From assembly GCF_018143015.1 (NCBI RefSeq), contig NC_054740.1:37884180-37948179 (forward strand): a stretch of DNA of 64,000 bases. Direction: 5' to 3'. This document shows, piece by piece, positions 44,210-56,975 of the stretch. The notes under the pieces are model-generated. The model ran no database searches and was not told the origin of the DNA. It worked only from the letters and a program-made list of their open reading frames with translations. Each line of letters starts with the position of its first letter. Position 1 is the stretch's first letter. The translations under genes were made by a program, and so were the position numbers. The stretch comes from Lytechinus variegatus (lineage: Eukaryota; Echinodermata; Echinoidea; Temnopleuroida; Toxopneustidae).

Positions 44210-47200
44210 GAAATTGCAAATCAACTTTCTCTACTTCAGCAGAGGAGTGTGCACAGATTACATTTCATATAACAATAATCATATTAGCTGGATTTAATGG
44301 ACTCTTTTTTGCCAGAGGTATACACCAGGTATATGCCAACTGCAACTATTATCATTCGACTTTTGCACGAACTACTACTTTATCAGCTGCAATCAGTTCA
44401 TTCAAGGAATATATCCGACCGGGTACCCATTCTCCTCACCTGGGTCGAGTGAAGTACAATTTGGATATTTTTTTGCTAAAGGAAAGCACGCCTTTGCTGG
44501 CATCCAAACCCACGTCAATTCATTTAATAATAACGGTGAATGGTTTTGTAAATAATTCTAATTCTGTTTCACAGAACGAGAAACGAAGGATGTACCGTTT
44601 GGGCATGCTGCGACATCGGGAGGAGGCGGAGTTCGATTACCGAATGAAGACGGAAAGAGATCGCAACGACGCCGAAATCAAATTATTGAACCTCAAGTTA
44701 GAAGATTACGGCACCGCCATCGGAGATGAAAGCGATATGCTCAGAAAAGAAGCCGACAGAAGTAAGTTTCGGATGAAATATACACATAATTTCCTCGTGT
44801 GGAAATATTGTTTGAAGTATATTATATTGCCATATTATTTACCTGTGATTCATTATTCACAACACAAGTCATGTGCTTGCTTTGCTCTCTCGCGGACATA
44901 AACTTTTACAAAATGCTAGCCCATCCTCGGTTAATGAAAATGCCCTTTTGATTCCCTATCCTGACATGCGAACGGTTTTGCACTGTTTCCTAATTTTCTT
45001 GTTTGTTCTTCTTTTTTGCTCCAGGTGGATGGTTACGTATCAGAAGACGGGATCCGACGAACTCAAGCGGTCTCCTCCCGACGATCCATGACACCAATGA
45101 CGAGGCTGATGATGACGACCCACAACGAGATGTGCCGAAATCAAATTTATTCAGTGATCAGGAATCTCCATCGGGTACCCTCATTGCCGGCGGCGATGGT
45201 GGCGACCATAGCGAACAGTTCACGTCAACAAGCAACCGTGTCCTTGGTCATGTTGGTACTGATGATGTGAACTTAAGCTCCAACATCACACCTAATTACA
45301 ACGACTCACAAGATGCGTTGCGGACATCCGATCGACTACATCATGCGTTGAACGATCAGAATGTGCAAGGCGCTACTGAAGTTAAAGCCCACGTTGATCA
45401 TATTATTGATGATGAGCATCAATCTAGGACAGACATCCCAGTTAGTCATGTAGGTGAAAAAACTAACCAATTACAGGAGAACAGAACAGAGAGTACCGAA
45501 CACCGTTGCTATCTCCAGGGTAAGATACGTCCAGATGATGGTGTCCTAGAGCTGGACGATCCAGGTGTGGCACCACAAGGCTCGGGACATCACCTCAAGG
45601 AGACGGACGATTCTCATAGCAATTCAAAACCTTGTCGGACAAGGACAACTGGGATGACCTCTCCAAACATTGTAGCCATACACCCAGTAACCGATTTGGT
45701 GACGAAGGGACAGAATGGACAAGGGGTGCCCAGGGTTCGACGTTCGAACGAGAAGACAGGTTCAAGCCACCGTGGTGAGCACGGTGAGAGGAATGGCATT
45801 GAGATCAGAGAGAGGCAGGCGTGGGGTATGACTAAACGCGTCCAAAAGCTGCCAAGTCTGGACCTTCAGCCAATTGATCAAGTTATTCGGTAATACTCTC
45901 TTAATTAGTGGAAACTGCTGGTTGTCATTTTTTTTTCACAAAGTCAAAGATCACTTTGACAAATCTGTTAATGGCTTCAGTTAAATTAACCAAACCAGAA
46001 AGAAAGACCTGCCAATAAGCGCAAAAAAGGGGGCACTCTAAAAATTCGAATGTTAAGTCAACATTTGAAAGGTTTGAGGAGTGACAACCTTTTCCATTTG
46101 TTACATCCAACCTTGTATAAAGCTGAATCCAACATTTTAAGTGTTGGGTAGAACCATTTAAAGTGGTAAATGCAACATTTAGAAAATGTTGTCACTCCTC
46201 CAACCTTTCAAATGTTTAGTTAACATATCTTTTTTTTAGAGTGGGGGCTATATACGAATTAATCAATTAATCATCGAGAAGGATATAGAAAGTACGAAGG
46301 AAAGAAGCAAATGAAGGTAAATACTTAAATAAATAATGGGGAGAGAAATGAAGAGAGAGGAAAGAAAAGAAAAAGAAGGACAAAACCACCTACCTCGAAA
46401 ATGATAATAGGAATAATGAAATAGAGAAAGGGGAAACTGCATCATTAAACGTTCTAGGTAGATGCAATAGTGTTGCACCTTGTGAAAAGAAATCACTTAT
46501 TCCATTAATGGTTTTATTTATTTTCATGCCGCAATTAATAGGAATAAAGATCATAGACAAGCTGTGGATACAAGATTTTAAACTTAATACTTGGATCTTG
46601 CAAAAGGGAATAGCGCCACCATATGACTTTATTGATCAAAACACTTCAAAAATAAAATGGCTCTGACATTGCTTCCTTGTGTATTTTTTTCACTTTCCAG
46701 CGATCTTTACTTTATTTTCATGAATAACATATCACAAGCTATCAATGTAATAACCCTGTTTTCGGTCATTTTCACAACATAACCAAGATTTACTGCCTTA
46801 AACTGTAACTTAATATGAACAATGTCAGTCTCATCGAGATGGGAGATTTGTTTGTCTCTCTTTAGTCATGCCAAATAATAGTTTTTTAAAATATATATCA
46901 TGTTTGTTATGTTATGGAAAAATGTATTGTAAAAAAGATATGAATTCAAAAGAAAAAAATCAAATTTATATATATGGCATATATAACAATTACATTTCGA
47001 GTATACTTTTAAATACCCTCACCTTTATCATCTTCATCTTCACACTAAAAATATTGCATGAATTGATGTTTCGTATTTAAAAATATATATGCCCATTCTG
47101 CTTTATATATGTATTAATTAATTTAATTATCTTTTAATAATCTTTTTTTTCAAGCTTTATGATGACTATCGATCCTTCTCCTGCAAATTGTGAATATCAT

Positions 47201-48480
47201 ATAATAATTAGGTAGTTCATCAATTTTGTCTGGAATTATTTTTATTTAATACACTTTATTTATGATTCATGCCAAAAAGTGCTATCATATTATGTTTATT
47301 ATGTTATGGAAAATGTATTATACGAATGTTCCATGGATGCAGAAGAAAACATTAAATCAAATCAAATTAATAAAGATGTTTGCCTTACACCTTTTTTTTA
47401 TTTAGAATTCAGCAATTACTGTATTGCAAGTAGAGTACGTACCCGGGGTGAATGTATGAGTATCAGTAGTTGAAAAAAAATCATTCTCACATTCTTATTT
47501 CCAGATACCACCGCCATGACGCGGGCAGAGATCTTGTCGGGACCGTCATTGCTGTAAAACCGTCGGCTGAGAAGTTTCCTTTGCCCTCGAAGAGGTCCAG
47601 TTATCAGAGGAGGAAGGCGCTACAGTGGCATGTCGAGCAAGCACCTGAACTGCATAAGAAGATTCATGAGTTTCTTACAAGTAGGTTTGGCTGGCGATAT
47701 TTATGATCAATTTTATGCTGCCATTGAATCATGAGAGGGCGTTCGTGCCAAAAGAAGGCCCAAAAAATGTTAATGAGCCCTCTTTATAGCGCCCACCCTT
47801 TCTTGTTTTGACTTTTACAGATTTTTTTTTCATTTTCCAGAGCATCATAGTAAATGAAGTAGATTTGAATGAACAACTGAATGGATAAATAACTAAAATA
47901 ATTCAAAGTAATAAATCATTAATATTCATTGTTGTTTTGTTTTGTTTTCGTTTTTTACTCAAATATGAAAAATTGTATTTTTCCTGGCTTTAGCGATGGA
48001 CTCTCGTTGCGCCAGGTATTCCAATTGATCCAAACACTGTCATCTCATTTTAATTATATTTTTTAGGCATAAAATACGCGTTGTCTTGTAATATTGTAAT
48101 CAGTTTTGGTGATTATTTTATTTCTTTGTTGTTTGATTGATTGTCGCACACTGTCTTAAAACATGTTGCATACACCTTATGTATTTTCACTCCAAATTTC
48201 AGAATGCGACGCAGTGCCTCGACCTGCATCCAGCCTTCACTCTCGCCCAGTCTTCTTCTTCTCCCGTCATATCCCCACCGTATCAAGATTTGCGACGTCG
48301 ACCGCGACCACGGACACGGTTCAGCGAACGAAAGAGAAGACGATAAACGGTAATGATAATGATGATGATCTAGTGACTTTCTCCAATGAAAGAGCACCAT
48401 CTACGATACATGGTCACAGCGTCGCGATCACCATGGATATGATGAATAGGAAACGCGGAGTGGTAACTCCTCATAAATGA
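42928..48480 (+). CDS. Five-exon host gene, 590-aa protein of unknown function
   Basis: Exons 42928-43194, 44575-44761, 45025-45889, 47505-47680 and 48203-48480 join with matching phases (0, 1, 2, 1) and GT-AG borders: donors GTAAGG, GTAAGT, GTAATA, GTAGGT and acceptors TTTCACAG, GCTCCAG, TTTCCAG, ATTTCAG. The coding sum is 1773 nt. Residues 1-50 are basic then mixed (MSRKKHQVSMNPSRALQALR). About 52-150 is charged and helical, coiled-coil-like (MQKQMDIYYRHH; NEKRRMYRLGMLRHREEAEF; NDAEIKLLNLKLEDY). Exon 3 (residues 152-440) is low-complexity, Asp/Ser/His-rich and probably disordered. Exon 4 encodes a compact basic segment (SSYQRRKALQWHVEQAPELH). The C-terminus is basic (MNRKRGVVTPHK). No signal peptide or membrane segment. 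I recognise no family. Start choice: ATG after GCCTAAA with nothing better in frame. Additional upstream exons cannot be excluded. Confidence 0.8.
44170..44210. repeat. (GATA)n microsatellite in intron 1
   Basis: About nine GATA units within intron 1 (43195-44574) of the five-exon gene. Confidence 0.95.
46034..46243. mobile_element. 210-bp MITE in intron 3
   Basis: CACTCTAAAAA and TTTTTTAGAGTG are inverted ends. Homology continues inward (CAACATTTGAAAGGTT; GGAGTGACAAC versus GTTGTCACTCC). Flanks are GGGG on both sides, a possible target duplication. It lies in the 1.6-kb intron 3 of the five-exon gene. Confidence 0.75.
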
Positions 48481-48580
48481 TGCCTTTATTCATTTCCAGC
48501 CAACAAAATGTGCGTTTGAATAATGTGATAATGGTTGCAGAAAAAAGTTTAATATAAATTTCCTTGCCAGACACCCCCAA

Positions 48581-48586
48581 AATAAA
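48581..48586 (+). terminator. Candidate poly(A) signal of the five-exon gene
   Basis: AATAAA 100 bases after the stop. A second AATAAA lies near 49388, so a longer 3' UTR is possible. Confidence 0.5.
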
Positions 48587-50890
48587 GTCAACTACTGCAA
48601 GAAATTTTGAGAATCTAAGTTCAGTATCATTATGTTTGAAAGCATGTGTGGTGTGAAGTTCTAAGGTAGCTTGAGGTAAATTTAATGAATGTTAAAAATG
48701 TATGGCTTGATGAATGTTTTTATTGGCTAGGTGTTCATACAAAAATAGATTTTGTTTAATATCATTTTTATCAAGTTATTTTCATTCGTTTGTGTATTGT
48801 TTTTGTAAATATTTGGAAAATAACTTTTCCTTCGTATGATATCATACTTTTCTGAAATATGAGTATAACCTAAATTTTGTTTTTTCTCAAAGAAATGGCT
48901 ATCTTTGTATTTTCTTTTATCATGTCACCGCTCAGTTGCATTGCATCTATAATTGCGCCCTCTATCAACATTAACTATATAGGTAAAACGAAAATGGAAA
49001 ACGCAATAATTTCATGTCCTTCGTAGACTGCGGGATGCAGATGTTATTTGCTGTTTTTTAATCAGGAATTTCTGACGGGAATGAGATATGTTTTCCTGAA
49101 TTCATAACCCTTTTTAAATTGAAGTCAATTTTTTTTAAGTCTTATTTTCATTTAAATATAACTCCTCGAACAACGTTGTGAAACAACACCCGTATAATGC
49201 TGCAGAATACGTTGGAGCAAAAAGGTTTTGATACTGAAAATGCGAACTTTATGAATTTTATTATACTATACTCTTATTATAGAGCATTGTATTTATTTTG
49301 TTTAATGTATTTTTAGTTGTATTTTATGTCTATGTATTTTGTTAACCTGAGAATCACTTTTGATACGGTGGAACTTTTTTCGGAGAGAATAAAGAAAACG
49401 AGTAGGATATGCCTTTAGGATCAATCTACAGACCCCCCCCCCCTCCCCACCCAACAGCCGCATTCCATCATCAAAGTCCTTTTATCCTCCAAAATCATAA
49501 TATTTCAATCTGTGAATGTACAATAAATACATTTTGGGCCCATTAATGTGAAGAGATGCATTTTGTATTCGATACTGATTGTAATTTGTTTCATATGTTT
49601 TGGCTACACCCCCCTTAAAACCCTTGAAAGTAAAGTTTAAGATAAATGTATTTCCCTTTTCTTTACTGAACGAAATGACATGAGATTGTTAACTCCTGGA
49701 AATTCACCTCTTGTGAAACTTAGCATATATTCATAGTAAAAGTTTAATGGACGATTCGTTGTAGATTCAATTTTGTAAAAGAAAAAAATACAATCCAAAC
49801 CGACGCAACAGAAACAAGCGAGCGAGAGAAGTGAGAGAACGCGTAGGATGAGGTTTTTCTTTCGATATGAATTCCCTTTGGCATATTTGTCACCACCATC
49901 AGGGATAGAAGGAGAAAGAAGAGAGAGATGGAGAGATTTCTGTTTGGAGAGATAGAAGGGGGAGGAGGACAAGAAAAGGAAAATAATTTTCACTTTTCCT
50001 TTCTACCTTCTTCACTTTTATTTGCCATTTTCCCCTGTATTTTATTTATTTATTATTATCATTTCTTTCTTTGCCGGGGGGAGGGGCAAAGGCATTTTTC
50101 GAATTTGCCGATGAATTTTTCCGCATTCCTTTAGCTACAATGTTGGGGCATACCCAGCCGCCCCCCCCCCCCCCCCTCCATTATAACGCCCAGGAATGTA
50201 AGAAAATCCGTTTTAACTCTGGAAGTTTGATAATTAAAACTACTTTACTCAGTCATTCACACGCGACTGGCAGAAAGAGGCTAATTCTTCATGACCTTCG
50301 ACCCTATTGTTGAAATGAGAGGAGTGTGATCTCAGCAGTAATCGATTTGTTTGGGGAAGGTTTTCAGATGGAGTAAATAAACGAGAAAGCCCCTAAAATC
50401 GATTTTACGTTTTTGAAAAGATTGTATCGACACTCGGCAAGAGCCTGTGAAAATGATTAGTTGTCAAGAAAGTAGATGCAATTGGAAATGACTGTTCCGT
50501 GGGCCACGCCAAATGAAATATAGTATTGAGGTGCCCATTTTCACATTCTATTATTAATAACCTGACATTGATCATCATACGAATGTCTTCATGCGACTAT
50601 GAAATATCATTTAATCGAAAAAAAAACTCTGCCGCTTCCTCTTTTGTTGCTAATTACTGTTGTCGCTGATATTGAAAATCTAATTGACATAAGGCATTAA
50701 TAAACAAACGATATATTCCCTTACACCTTTTCTATATTTTGTTTATTCTTTTTTGTCTGTCTAGTCCCCCATCCTCTCTCTGTATCTGTCTCTCTTCCTC
50801 TCTCTCTCTTTGCCCTCCTTGAACACACATACACCCAACACAGACACGCTCTTTTAAACAAAATCCTTCCATCCCCCTCCTTCTGTTCAT
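48587..50890. other. Intergenic or 3' UTR, no supported gene
   Basis: AT-rich, with C runs near 49432-49450 and 50161-50177. Short frames on both strands lack motifs. Confidence 0.5.
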
Positions 50891-51089
50891 GGGAGCGTTT
50901 AATCAAAATTTGTCATCCGACAGGTTAGTTGTCAGATCTGACAATTTTCCTTGATTTTGATTGGCTGAGAAGCAATGCTGCTGCGGCAACTGTTTTACCC
51001 GACCGTGGTTGCCACAGTAAGCAATCAAAATTCAAGGAAAGTTGTCAGATCTGACAACTTGTCGGATGATAATGTTGATGAAACGCTCC
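50891..51089. mobile_element. MITE with GGGAGCGTTTAATCA ends (copy 2)
   Basis: Inverted ends GGAGCGTTT/AAACGCTCC, with TTGTCAGATCTGACAA near both ends and TTTTGATTGGCTGAGAAGCA inside. Same family as 6979-7142 but longer and more symmetric. Confidence 0.75.
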
Positions 51090-52226
51090 TCTTATCTCGC
51101 TCGCTTTTTCCGTCTCGATTTATCTATTTCTGTTTTTTCCCCTCTCCCTGTCTTTTTGGGGGGGCAAGCCAGATCAACCTTTCCCCACAGGCTGGTCGAC
51201 CATCCTGTTCTTCACCACCCCCCTAAAAAACCCAAATATTTGATAGCCCCCTCGTAATTATTTCGGTAATAGTGCCTAATCGAAATCTAATCTGAAGACG
51301 TAGACCCACGCACCAATATTAATAAATGCTTTGTGAAAGAGATTTTGGCGCCGGTATTTCATTAAAAGTTCGGAACGTACCTTAATTAACAATATCAGAA
51401 TAAAAAGGGTCCAACAAAGCAGCATTAATTACCCCGTATTCTATTCCTCTTCTTCATTAAATGTCTTTATTGATAACACGTATTCATGTTCATTGTGAGT
51501 TTGAAAGTTGAGGTAGATCGATTTGGGACCGAGGTAGACGTCTTGTCAATGAAGTTTTCGTTGTCTTTTATTGTCGTCATTGTGTGTTGGTTATATCAGT
51601 TGTCCCCTATTCAACTCGAGCTTCGCTTAGGTCTCATTGTACCCTGGCTTGCCAAACCGCTCAAAAACAGAACATATGTTTCTCTTATTGCCTCTTATAA
51701 AGGAGTCATGCATCGATTTCTTTTGGAAGGACATTTGAGTCACTTTGCCAGGCTAGAATTACAACATTGTCTGGTAGTCGCGCTTCCTTTTAATGTGGCG
51801 AATTCTTAAACATGTTAAACTAGTATCATGGGTCTTCTTGCAGAAAACACCCATGGCACTTCTTCAATTTAATTAATTTTGTTTTTGTATTATGTTCACT
51901 TATGAAATATAATAGGTCCATGGTAAAATAGAGTCAAATTTAAATACAATTACCCTTTCACAAGATCACAAATGATCTACAATATACATGCAAGCTTCCC
52001 TTACACAAGAACGCCCATAAGTTATATGAAATACAATAAATTCAAGAATTGTGATGACGCAATGTGGCATATTTTGTTCATATACTAATTTTATTCTCTA
52101 CTGCATGCAAGAGGTACTTGGATCATAAGCTGAGTCGAAATAAATAGTGATAAATTTGCTCACTTCCCTTCTAACCTCAAGAATGTTTGGGTCATATGTA
52201 TATCATATTTGTCATATTGTATCACG
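51090..52226. other. Intergenic, no supported gene
   Basis: A 107-codon plus frame at 51486-51809 has no domain, and nearby splice or promoter support is absent. The rest is AT-rich. Confidence 0.4.
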
Positions 52227-52454
52227 TAAAAAAAACGCTGTTTAAAACTTTAAGCACGTTGTTTAAACCAGTCATTCTAACAACATAATTGTTCAAAATG
52301 TTAGACAAGGTGTTTGAAATATTCTTATACATATTATAGGCTGTCTAAAACAGTTAAAACGATTTTTTTAAAACAATGTTAAAAAGTTTAAACAGCTACT
52401 TGATTGAGTGACGGGCTCAAACAACGTGTTTCATATTTTAAACAGTGTTTTTAT
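52227..52454. mobile_element. MITE rich in GTTTAAAC-type motifs
   Basis: Ends of about 43 bp are inverted (GCTGTTTAAAACT..GCACGTTGTTTAAACC against CACTGTTTAAAATAT..CACGTTGTTTGAGCC). The interior repeats GTTTAAA and GTTAAAA words, organised like the GGTGTTAA MITE at 5812. Confidence 0.65.
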
Positions 52455-52777
52455 AAAAAATTCTTTATGAATTTATAAAAAAAATTCACACATTAACTAA
52501 AAAGAGTGAATTTAAAGGTTGGATTAGTCGATTAGGTCAGACAAGATTGCACTGAGGTCACCTTCGTGAGTGGAAAATAATACTTTCAAACTAAATATAT
52601 TTAATCTACATTCACTCTATTAGCGAATTATTGAAGAAAACATTAATTCGATTAATTTAGGTCAAATGTATCTGTATCACTACACCCTATAGCATGCACT
52701 GCATTCAAGTCGCCCTACAGTAGAAGATTCATAGATGCAGGGTAGCAAAGAAAATCAACATTTCTCTTGAAACCTAC

Positions 52778-52979
52778 CATCGGCACCGTTTACACAAAGT
52801 TTTTTAACAAGTGGACAAGAGTCTCCAGTAGGCACAAGAGGACCCGCTTTCATAAGAGTATCAATCAAACGCAACTCAAAAATATCAAGCTCAGCTCGAT
52901 TTTCAACCAATGAAACGCGTATATCAGGAACTTGCGATTGATTTCTTGATTTACGTTTCAATGCAACTCTTTGTGTAAC
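52778..52979 (-). other. Possible isolated coding exon
   Basis: On the minus strand a GGGGCAG acceptor precedes a 202-nt open stretch reading VTQRVALKRKSRNQSQ, then RAELDIFELRLIDTLMKAG and CPLVKKLCVNGAD, with a GTAGGT donor directly after. Composition and borders look exonic, but no family is recognised and no partner exon is found. It could be a gene remnant. Confidence 0.3.
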
Positions 52980-54158
52980 CTGCCCCTGATGTTCAAGCGA
53001 ACACTCGAAGGAAGAATGAATGAATGAAACCAGAAAACTGTAGAAACCTTCAAGAGTGTTTGCAAAGGCTCCTTGCTATTGACATAGCCGTATACACTGT
53101 CAATTAGCTAGGCAACCTTACACGAAATTGATGGCAAATCAATAGGTGAAATGCAAATAGACGAATTTTAGCGGGTTATTGCCGATAAATATCCCATTTT
53201 TTGCATATGGGCGATTCATTAGGAGGCAATCGTGATTTCCTGGCTGTAATACATTGACTTATGCAATAATGACAATAAGTGCTTGAAGGGGCATTTTTGA
53301 TTAATTTTCCCTTAAATACCGTCTCTTAACATGACTCAGGAATAAGACTTATTACTTAGTAATAATTACAACGTAGACCTATCTCACAGTTATATCTAGA
53401 TATTAACCCATGGATCGATACGATCTATAAACGTTATCAAATATATTTTCATTGTTACTTAACCAATATTATTGATCATATAGATGTAACACGAATATGT
53501 AACCTACTAGATTGATTTAATCAATTACATTTGCCAATTTTACAATAGGCCAATAGTCAATAATCATATAATCATATCGATAATCAGTGTCGTCTGATCA
53601 GAGTCCGTTTTTTCACACCTTCTTAACATTAGACAAATATGAAATCAGGTATATGCTCGACATAATCAAACAGAGTTGTTGATAATCAATATTGCTTTGA
53701 AATATAAATCCATCATCAACATGATAAATGTAAACGTGCAAAGTATATATACTTTTCAATTGTCGCTTGAAGCTAAACACAATCTTTCTCTTGCTGTTGC
53801 TATCACTATGACAACGGTAAATATTTGACTATACTTTTAATACCGTGTATGTCGTAATTTGTAATCTCTGCACAACATGTGTACCATGTATAATGGCAAT
53901 CATAACCATTTTTTTGCTCGGAAAGGAAGGCAAAAGGGGATTACGGCATTTGAAAGTCTTCATTTGAGAGCATCTTTGTTGGTCATGCGTGTAAAGCAGA
54001 CTGAAAAAATACACATAAGATAAATGAGTAAACTTTTAAGGGCTTCTAGGCACAATGGGTCAGAATTTATGCTCTATAAGATTTAAATAACATGCAGATT
54101 GAGTGAAGATTTCAAGGATGAATGGTGATTGTCCTCTTCATACATGTACCCAATTATT
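52980..54158. other. Intergenic, no supported gene
   Basis: AT-rich. Nothing beyond short frames. Confidence 0.5.
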
Positions 54159-54164
54159 TTTATT
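54159..54164 (-). terminator. Candidate poly(A) signal of the 559-aa gene
   Basis: AATAAA on the minus strand, about 215 bases beyond the stop at 54379. Confidence 0.4.
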
Positions 54165-54378
54165 GTCTCATTTTGGAGACGGTAATTTCTTATTCAGAGT
54201 TTGCATATGAAACGTATAATGAATAAATTGCCAGTATCATTGCTATAGCCAAACTTAAACACGGACCAATTGGAGAATATCCAAAGAAGTAAAGCATGTA
54301 AAAAAAATGAAAAGGAATGCACAAGTGAAGGTTTCGTGACCATAAGGAACGATTAATCTATTTCCATGAGACCTATAT

Positions 54379-56058
54379 TTAGTCCGAGTCTGTATCGGAA
54401 TCATTACCCTGCCATGCTGACGTTGGAATGGAGATAAGACTATCATGTTGAGCGATCCCACTGGCCCTTGACGCCAATCCATAAGCCATTGATGTCGGAT
54501 GAAGCGGGGTGTACGGATCATGCTCGTAATCGTCATAATTCCGATTGACGTCACGAAAGGTGATCGTGTTCGCCTTCAGGTTCCCCATACTCCGCCTTGC
54601 GAGGTCGACGTCGTAGTCGGAGTCCGGCATGTCCCTTATCCGCTCGACGTTCTTCTGTGTACCTGAAATCGAGGATTCCTCGAGAAGCCGTGCCATGTAG
54701 TAATCAACGAACTCATCGGGATCTGTCTTAACGCTAACAAGACTGTTGACGTACTCCTGGATCCTCGCTCCGTGTTGGGCGCGCTGGTGCCTTGCTCCGT
54801 CGATGTCCATGATCGTAAGAGACTTCTCATCGCTGAAAATACTCACCGCGCTCTTCTTCCGTTTTGACTTCGCAGCCGCAGACTTGCTACGTCCCGTGCT
54901 CGATGATATTGATCTCCGCCGATGGTTACCGCTCGAAGTGGACTCGTTGTCGGATTGATCACTAGGATTGCCTTCGGATACCTTTAAAGATGTCCTAGGT
55001 CTTGCAGGTTTGGCAGATGTTCTTCCTTTTTCTGATCTGGAGCTTGTGCTAATGGCAGTTTTTGGTCTCAAGATTGATTTCTTCAGCGCGATTTTCGATT
55101 CACTTCCAGAATCTTTAGTTGGACCATTTTCGACGTCAGTCTTGACTATTTCTGGAGAAGTTCTGTCACAATGAGTTGTTTCGACGGGATCCGTGCTTGA
55201 TTCAGAAATGTTTTTATTATTGTTTTCATCCTCCTGGTTAACCTCACTTTTCGGTGCATTATCACCATCATCATCCGCTTTCGTTATTTCTATTATAATT
55301 TCTTGCGACTTATTCTTATCATGTGTAATACTCTTTTGAGTACCATTCAAGTGGTCTTTCCTACCTCCTTTGACATATTTAAGGTTATCCTCAGGAATCG
55401 ATCGTATTCTGTCCGCGACTTCTGAGGTGCTAAGAGGGGTAAATCTCTTTGTTGTACTCGGTAACACTGTCCTAGGTCTAGTTCTGTCAACACCGGCTGT
55501 CCTGGGTCGAATCTTAGTGCCCTGCCCGATGGTTAATAGCTTAGCATGAGTTATCCTTTCGATGGCAGTCATCGGTCGAATGGTTGAGCCTGTCGGACCC
55601 TCGGCTTTTGACTCTTGAGTTTCCTCGCCTGGCAGGTCAGGAATCTTTGCCGACGGTGCAGGTGTCGGAGTCACATTTCGAAAAGTCATCATCTTTTCCT
55701 GTGACTGGCGATGAAGCACTCGCTTCTTGGCCAGGTCCTTCTCTCGGCGTTTATTGAGGACATCGACAGATGTGGTGTTTGTGTTGAAATCATAGTTATC
55801 CTTGGTGATGAGTTTCTTGAGCATCTCCCGGTCACCCCTCATCCTGGCGTGGAAGACCTTGGAATGGTGAAGCTTCACCTGGAAGCGTTTTTGAGCGACC
55901 ACTTGGTCCATCGAGATCCGATGTTCAACTCTATGCTTAGAGGTATCCAACATATTCAATTCTTTATCCAGCATCGCATCCAGCTTCCAGTTGGCGGAGT
56001 ACACAGAGTGGGACTTCTCCCCCACTAAACCAGATTTCTTCTCACCTTTAGAACCCAT
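54379..56058 (-). CDS. 559-aa basic protein with repeated RPxT motifs, unknown function
   Basis: One long open exon. The ATG at 56058 (ATCATGG, purine at -3 and G at +4) is chosen; the frame is open six codons further up but without an ATG. Residues 15-127 are charged and helical (SANWKLDAMLDKELNMLD; RVEHRISMDQVVAQKRFQ; LNKRREKDLAKKRVLHRQ), suggesting coiled coil. RP-x-T motifs lie at 161 (RPMTA), 184 (RPRTA), 194 (RPRTV), 331 (RPKTA) and 353 (RPRTS). Residues 240-400 are Asp/Ser/Lys-rich and probably disordered, with a nuclear-signal-like KSKRKKSA near 397. A second structured-looking part covers 420-510 (HGARIQEYVNSLVSVKTDPD; DYYMARLLEESS). The C-terminus is acidic (NDSDTDSD). No signal peptide or membrane segment. 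Third-position patterns and length make coding very likely. It is convergent to the five-exon gene. RPxTA-type repeats occur in some ciliary and sperm proteins, so a flagellar role is only a guess. Confidence 0.8.
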   Translation of the reverse strand: MGSKGEKKSGLVGEKSHSVYSANWKLDAMLDKELNMLDTSKHRVEHRISMDQVVAQKRFQVKLHHSKVFHARMRGDREMLKKLITKDNYDFNTNTTSVDVLNKRREKDLAKKRVLHRQSQEKMMTFRNVTPTPAPSAKIPDLPGEETQESKAEGPTGSTIRPMTAIERITHAKLLTIGQGTKIRPRTAGVDRTRPRTVLPSTTKRFTPLSTSEVADRIRSIPEDNLKYVKGGRKDHLNGTQKSITHDKNKSQEIIIEITKADDDGDNAPKSEVNQEDENNNKNISESSTDPVETTHCDRTSPEIVKTDVENGPTKDSGSESKIALKKSILRPKTAISTSSRSEKGRTSAKPARPRTSLKVSEGNPSDQSDNESTSSGNHRRRSISSSTGRSKSAAAKSKRKKSAVSIFSDEKSLTIMDIDGARHQRAQHGARIQEYVNSLVSVKTDPDEFVDYYMARLLEESSISGTQKNVERIRDMPDSDYDVDLARRSMGNLKANTITFRDVNRNYDDYEHDPYTPLHPTSMAYGLASRASGIAQHDSLISIPTSAWQGNDSDTDSD

Positions 56059-56975
56059 GATTACCCCTTGCTCCACAATACAATCTTTGTCATCACATCA
56101 TTGCACATTAATGTAACATTTTCTCCATATCACTGTGAACCACATTCCAAAATAGCAATTATGATCAGTCACCATTAGGCTGCGAAATGTCATCACAAGC
56201 ATAACATATCAATAATCAGGGAAACGAATAACTATTGCCGATCGAACTCCAGTTTAATGTGTAAGTCCAGCAGTGCAGTTCAGGAGATACCGGAACTCGA
56301 AAGAAGTTTCAAGGAGTATCCGATTTCTGATCTGTTCATCTCGGGTTATCCTCCAAAACCCTGGTATCAATCTCCTCTTATGTCAGTATCCGTTTCACTT
56401 GACCTGCATAGTCACACGTCACGAGGTTCTCGAAATGTCAAGTCAAACGTCCTCCAAGGAATTCCGTTCCATCCAAGAAAAACCTTGCCAAACATCGAGA
56501 AGGGTAATTGATGATCATCAGGAGACACACCTATCAGAAATGGGCAAAGTCCGAAATAAGAGGGAAACGTTAATAATGTCTAGGATTACCCTGCAATTCA
56601 GAATCGAAATTCATTGATGATTGATCCTGACAAAATTACAGTATTACATCAGTTAAATCATTTTAGTATATTATTCAATGACAGATATGATTTATCTTAT
56701 CATACCTTATTACTCACATCATAGAATAGCAAGCTCACGTATTTGACATTTTTTTGTTAATGATTTTACTGTATTCACATATAATTATACGTTTTTTTTA
56801 TTATATTATATATTATGAAAATAAGTTCATTTTAAATGTCCTTGTTGTGAATTGTGAACTGATCCTTTAAGCAAGCTGTTGGTCAGTACTTATTCATGTA
56901 AATGATATGCTAATGAATTAACAGATCGATAACTGAACAAATGACTAAAAATATAGAAATGAATACATAAATATG
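56059..56975. other. Upstream region of the 559-aa gene
   Basis: No clear TATA box. Two overlapping plus frames at 56257-56617 are unconvincing. An upstream exon cannot be ruled out. Confidence 0.4.

Noticed and set aside
51486-51809. 107-codon plus-strand frame
   Set aside because: No domain, no splice or promoter context, and composition like flanking non-coding DNA.
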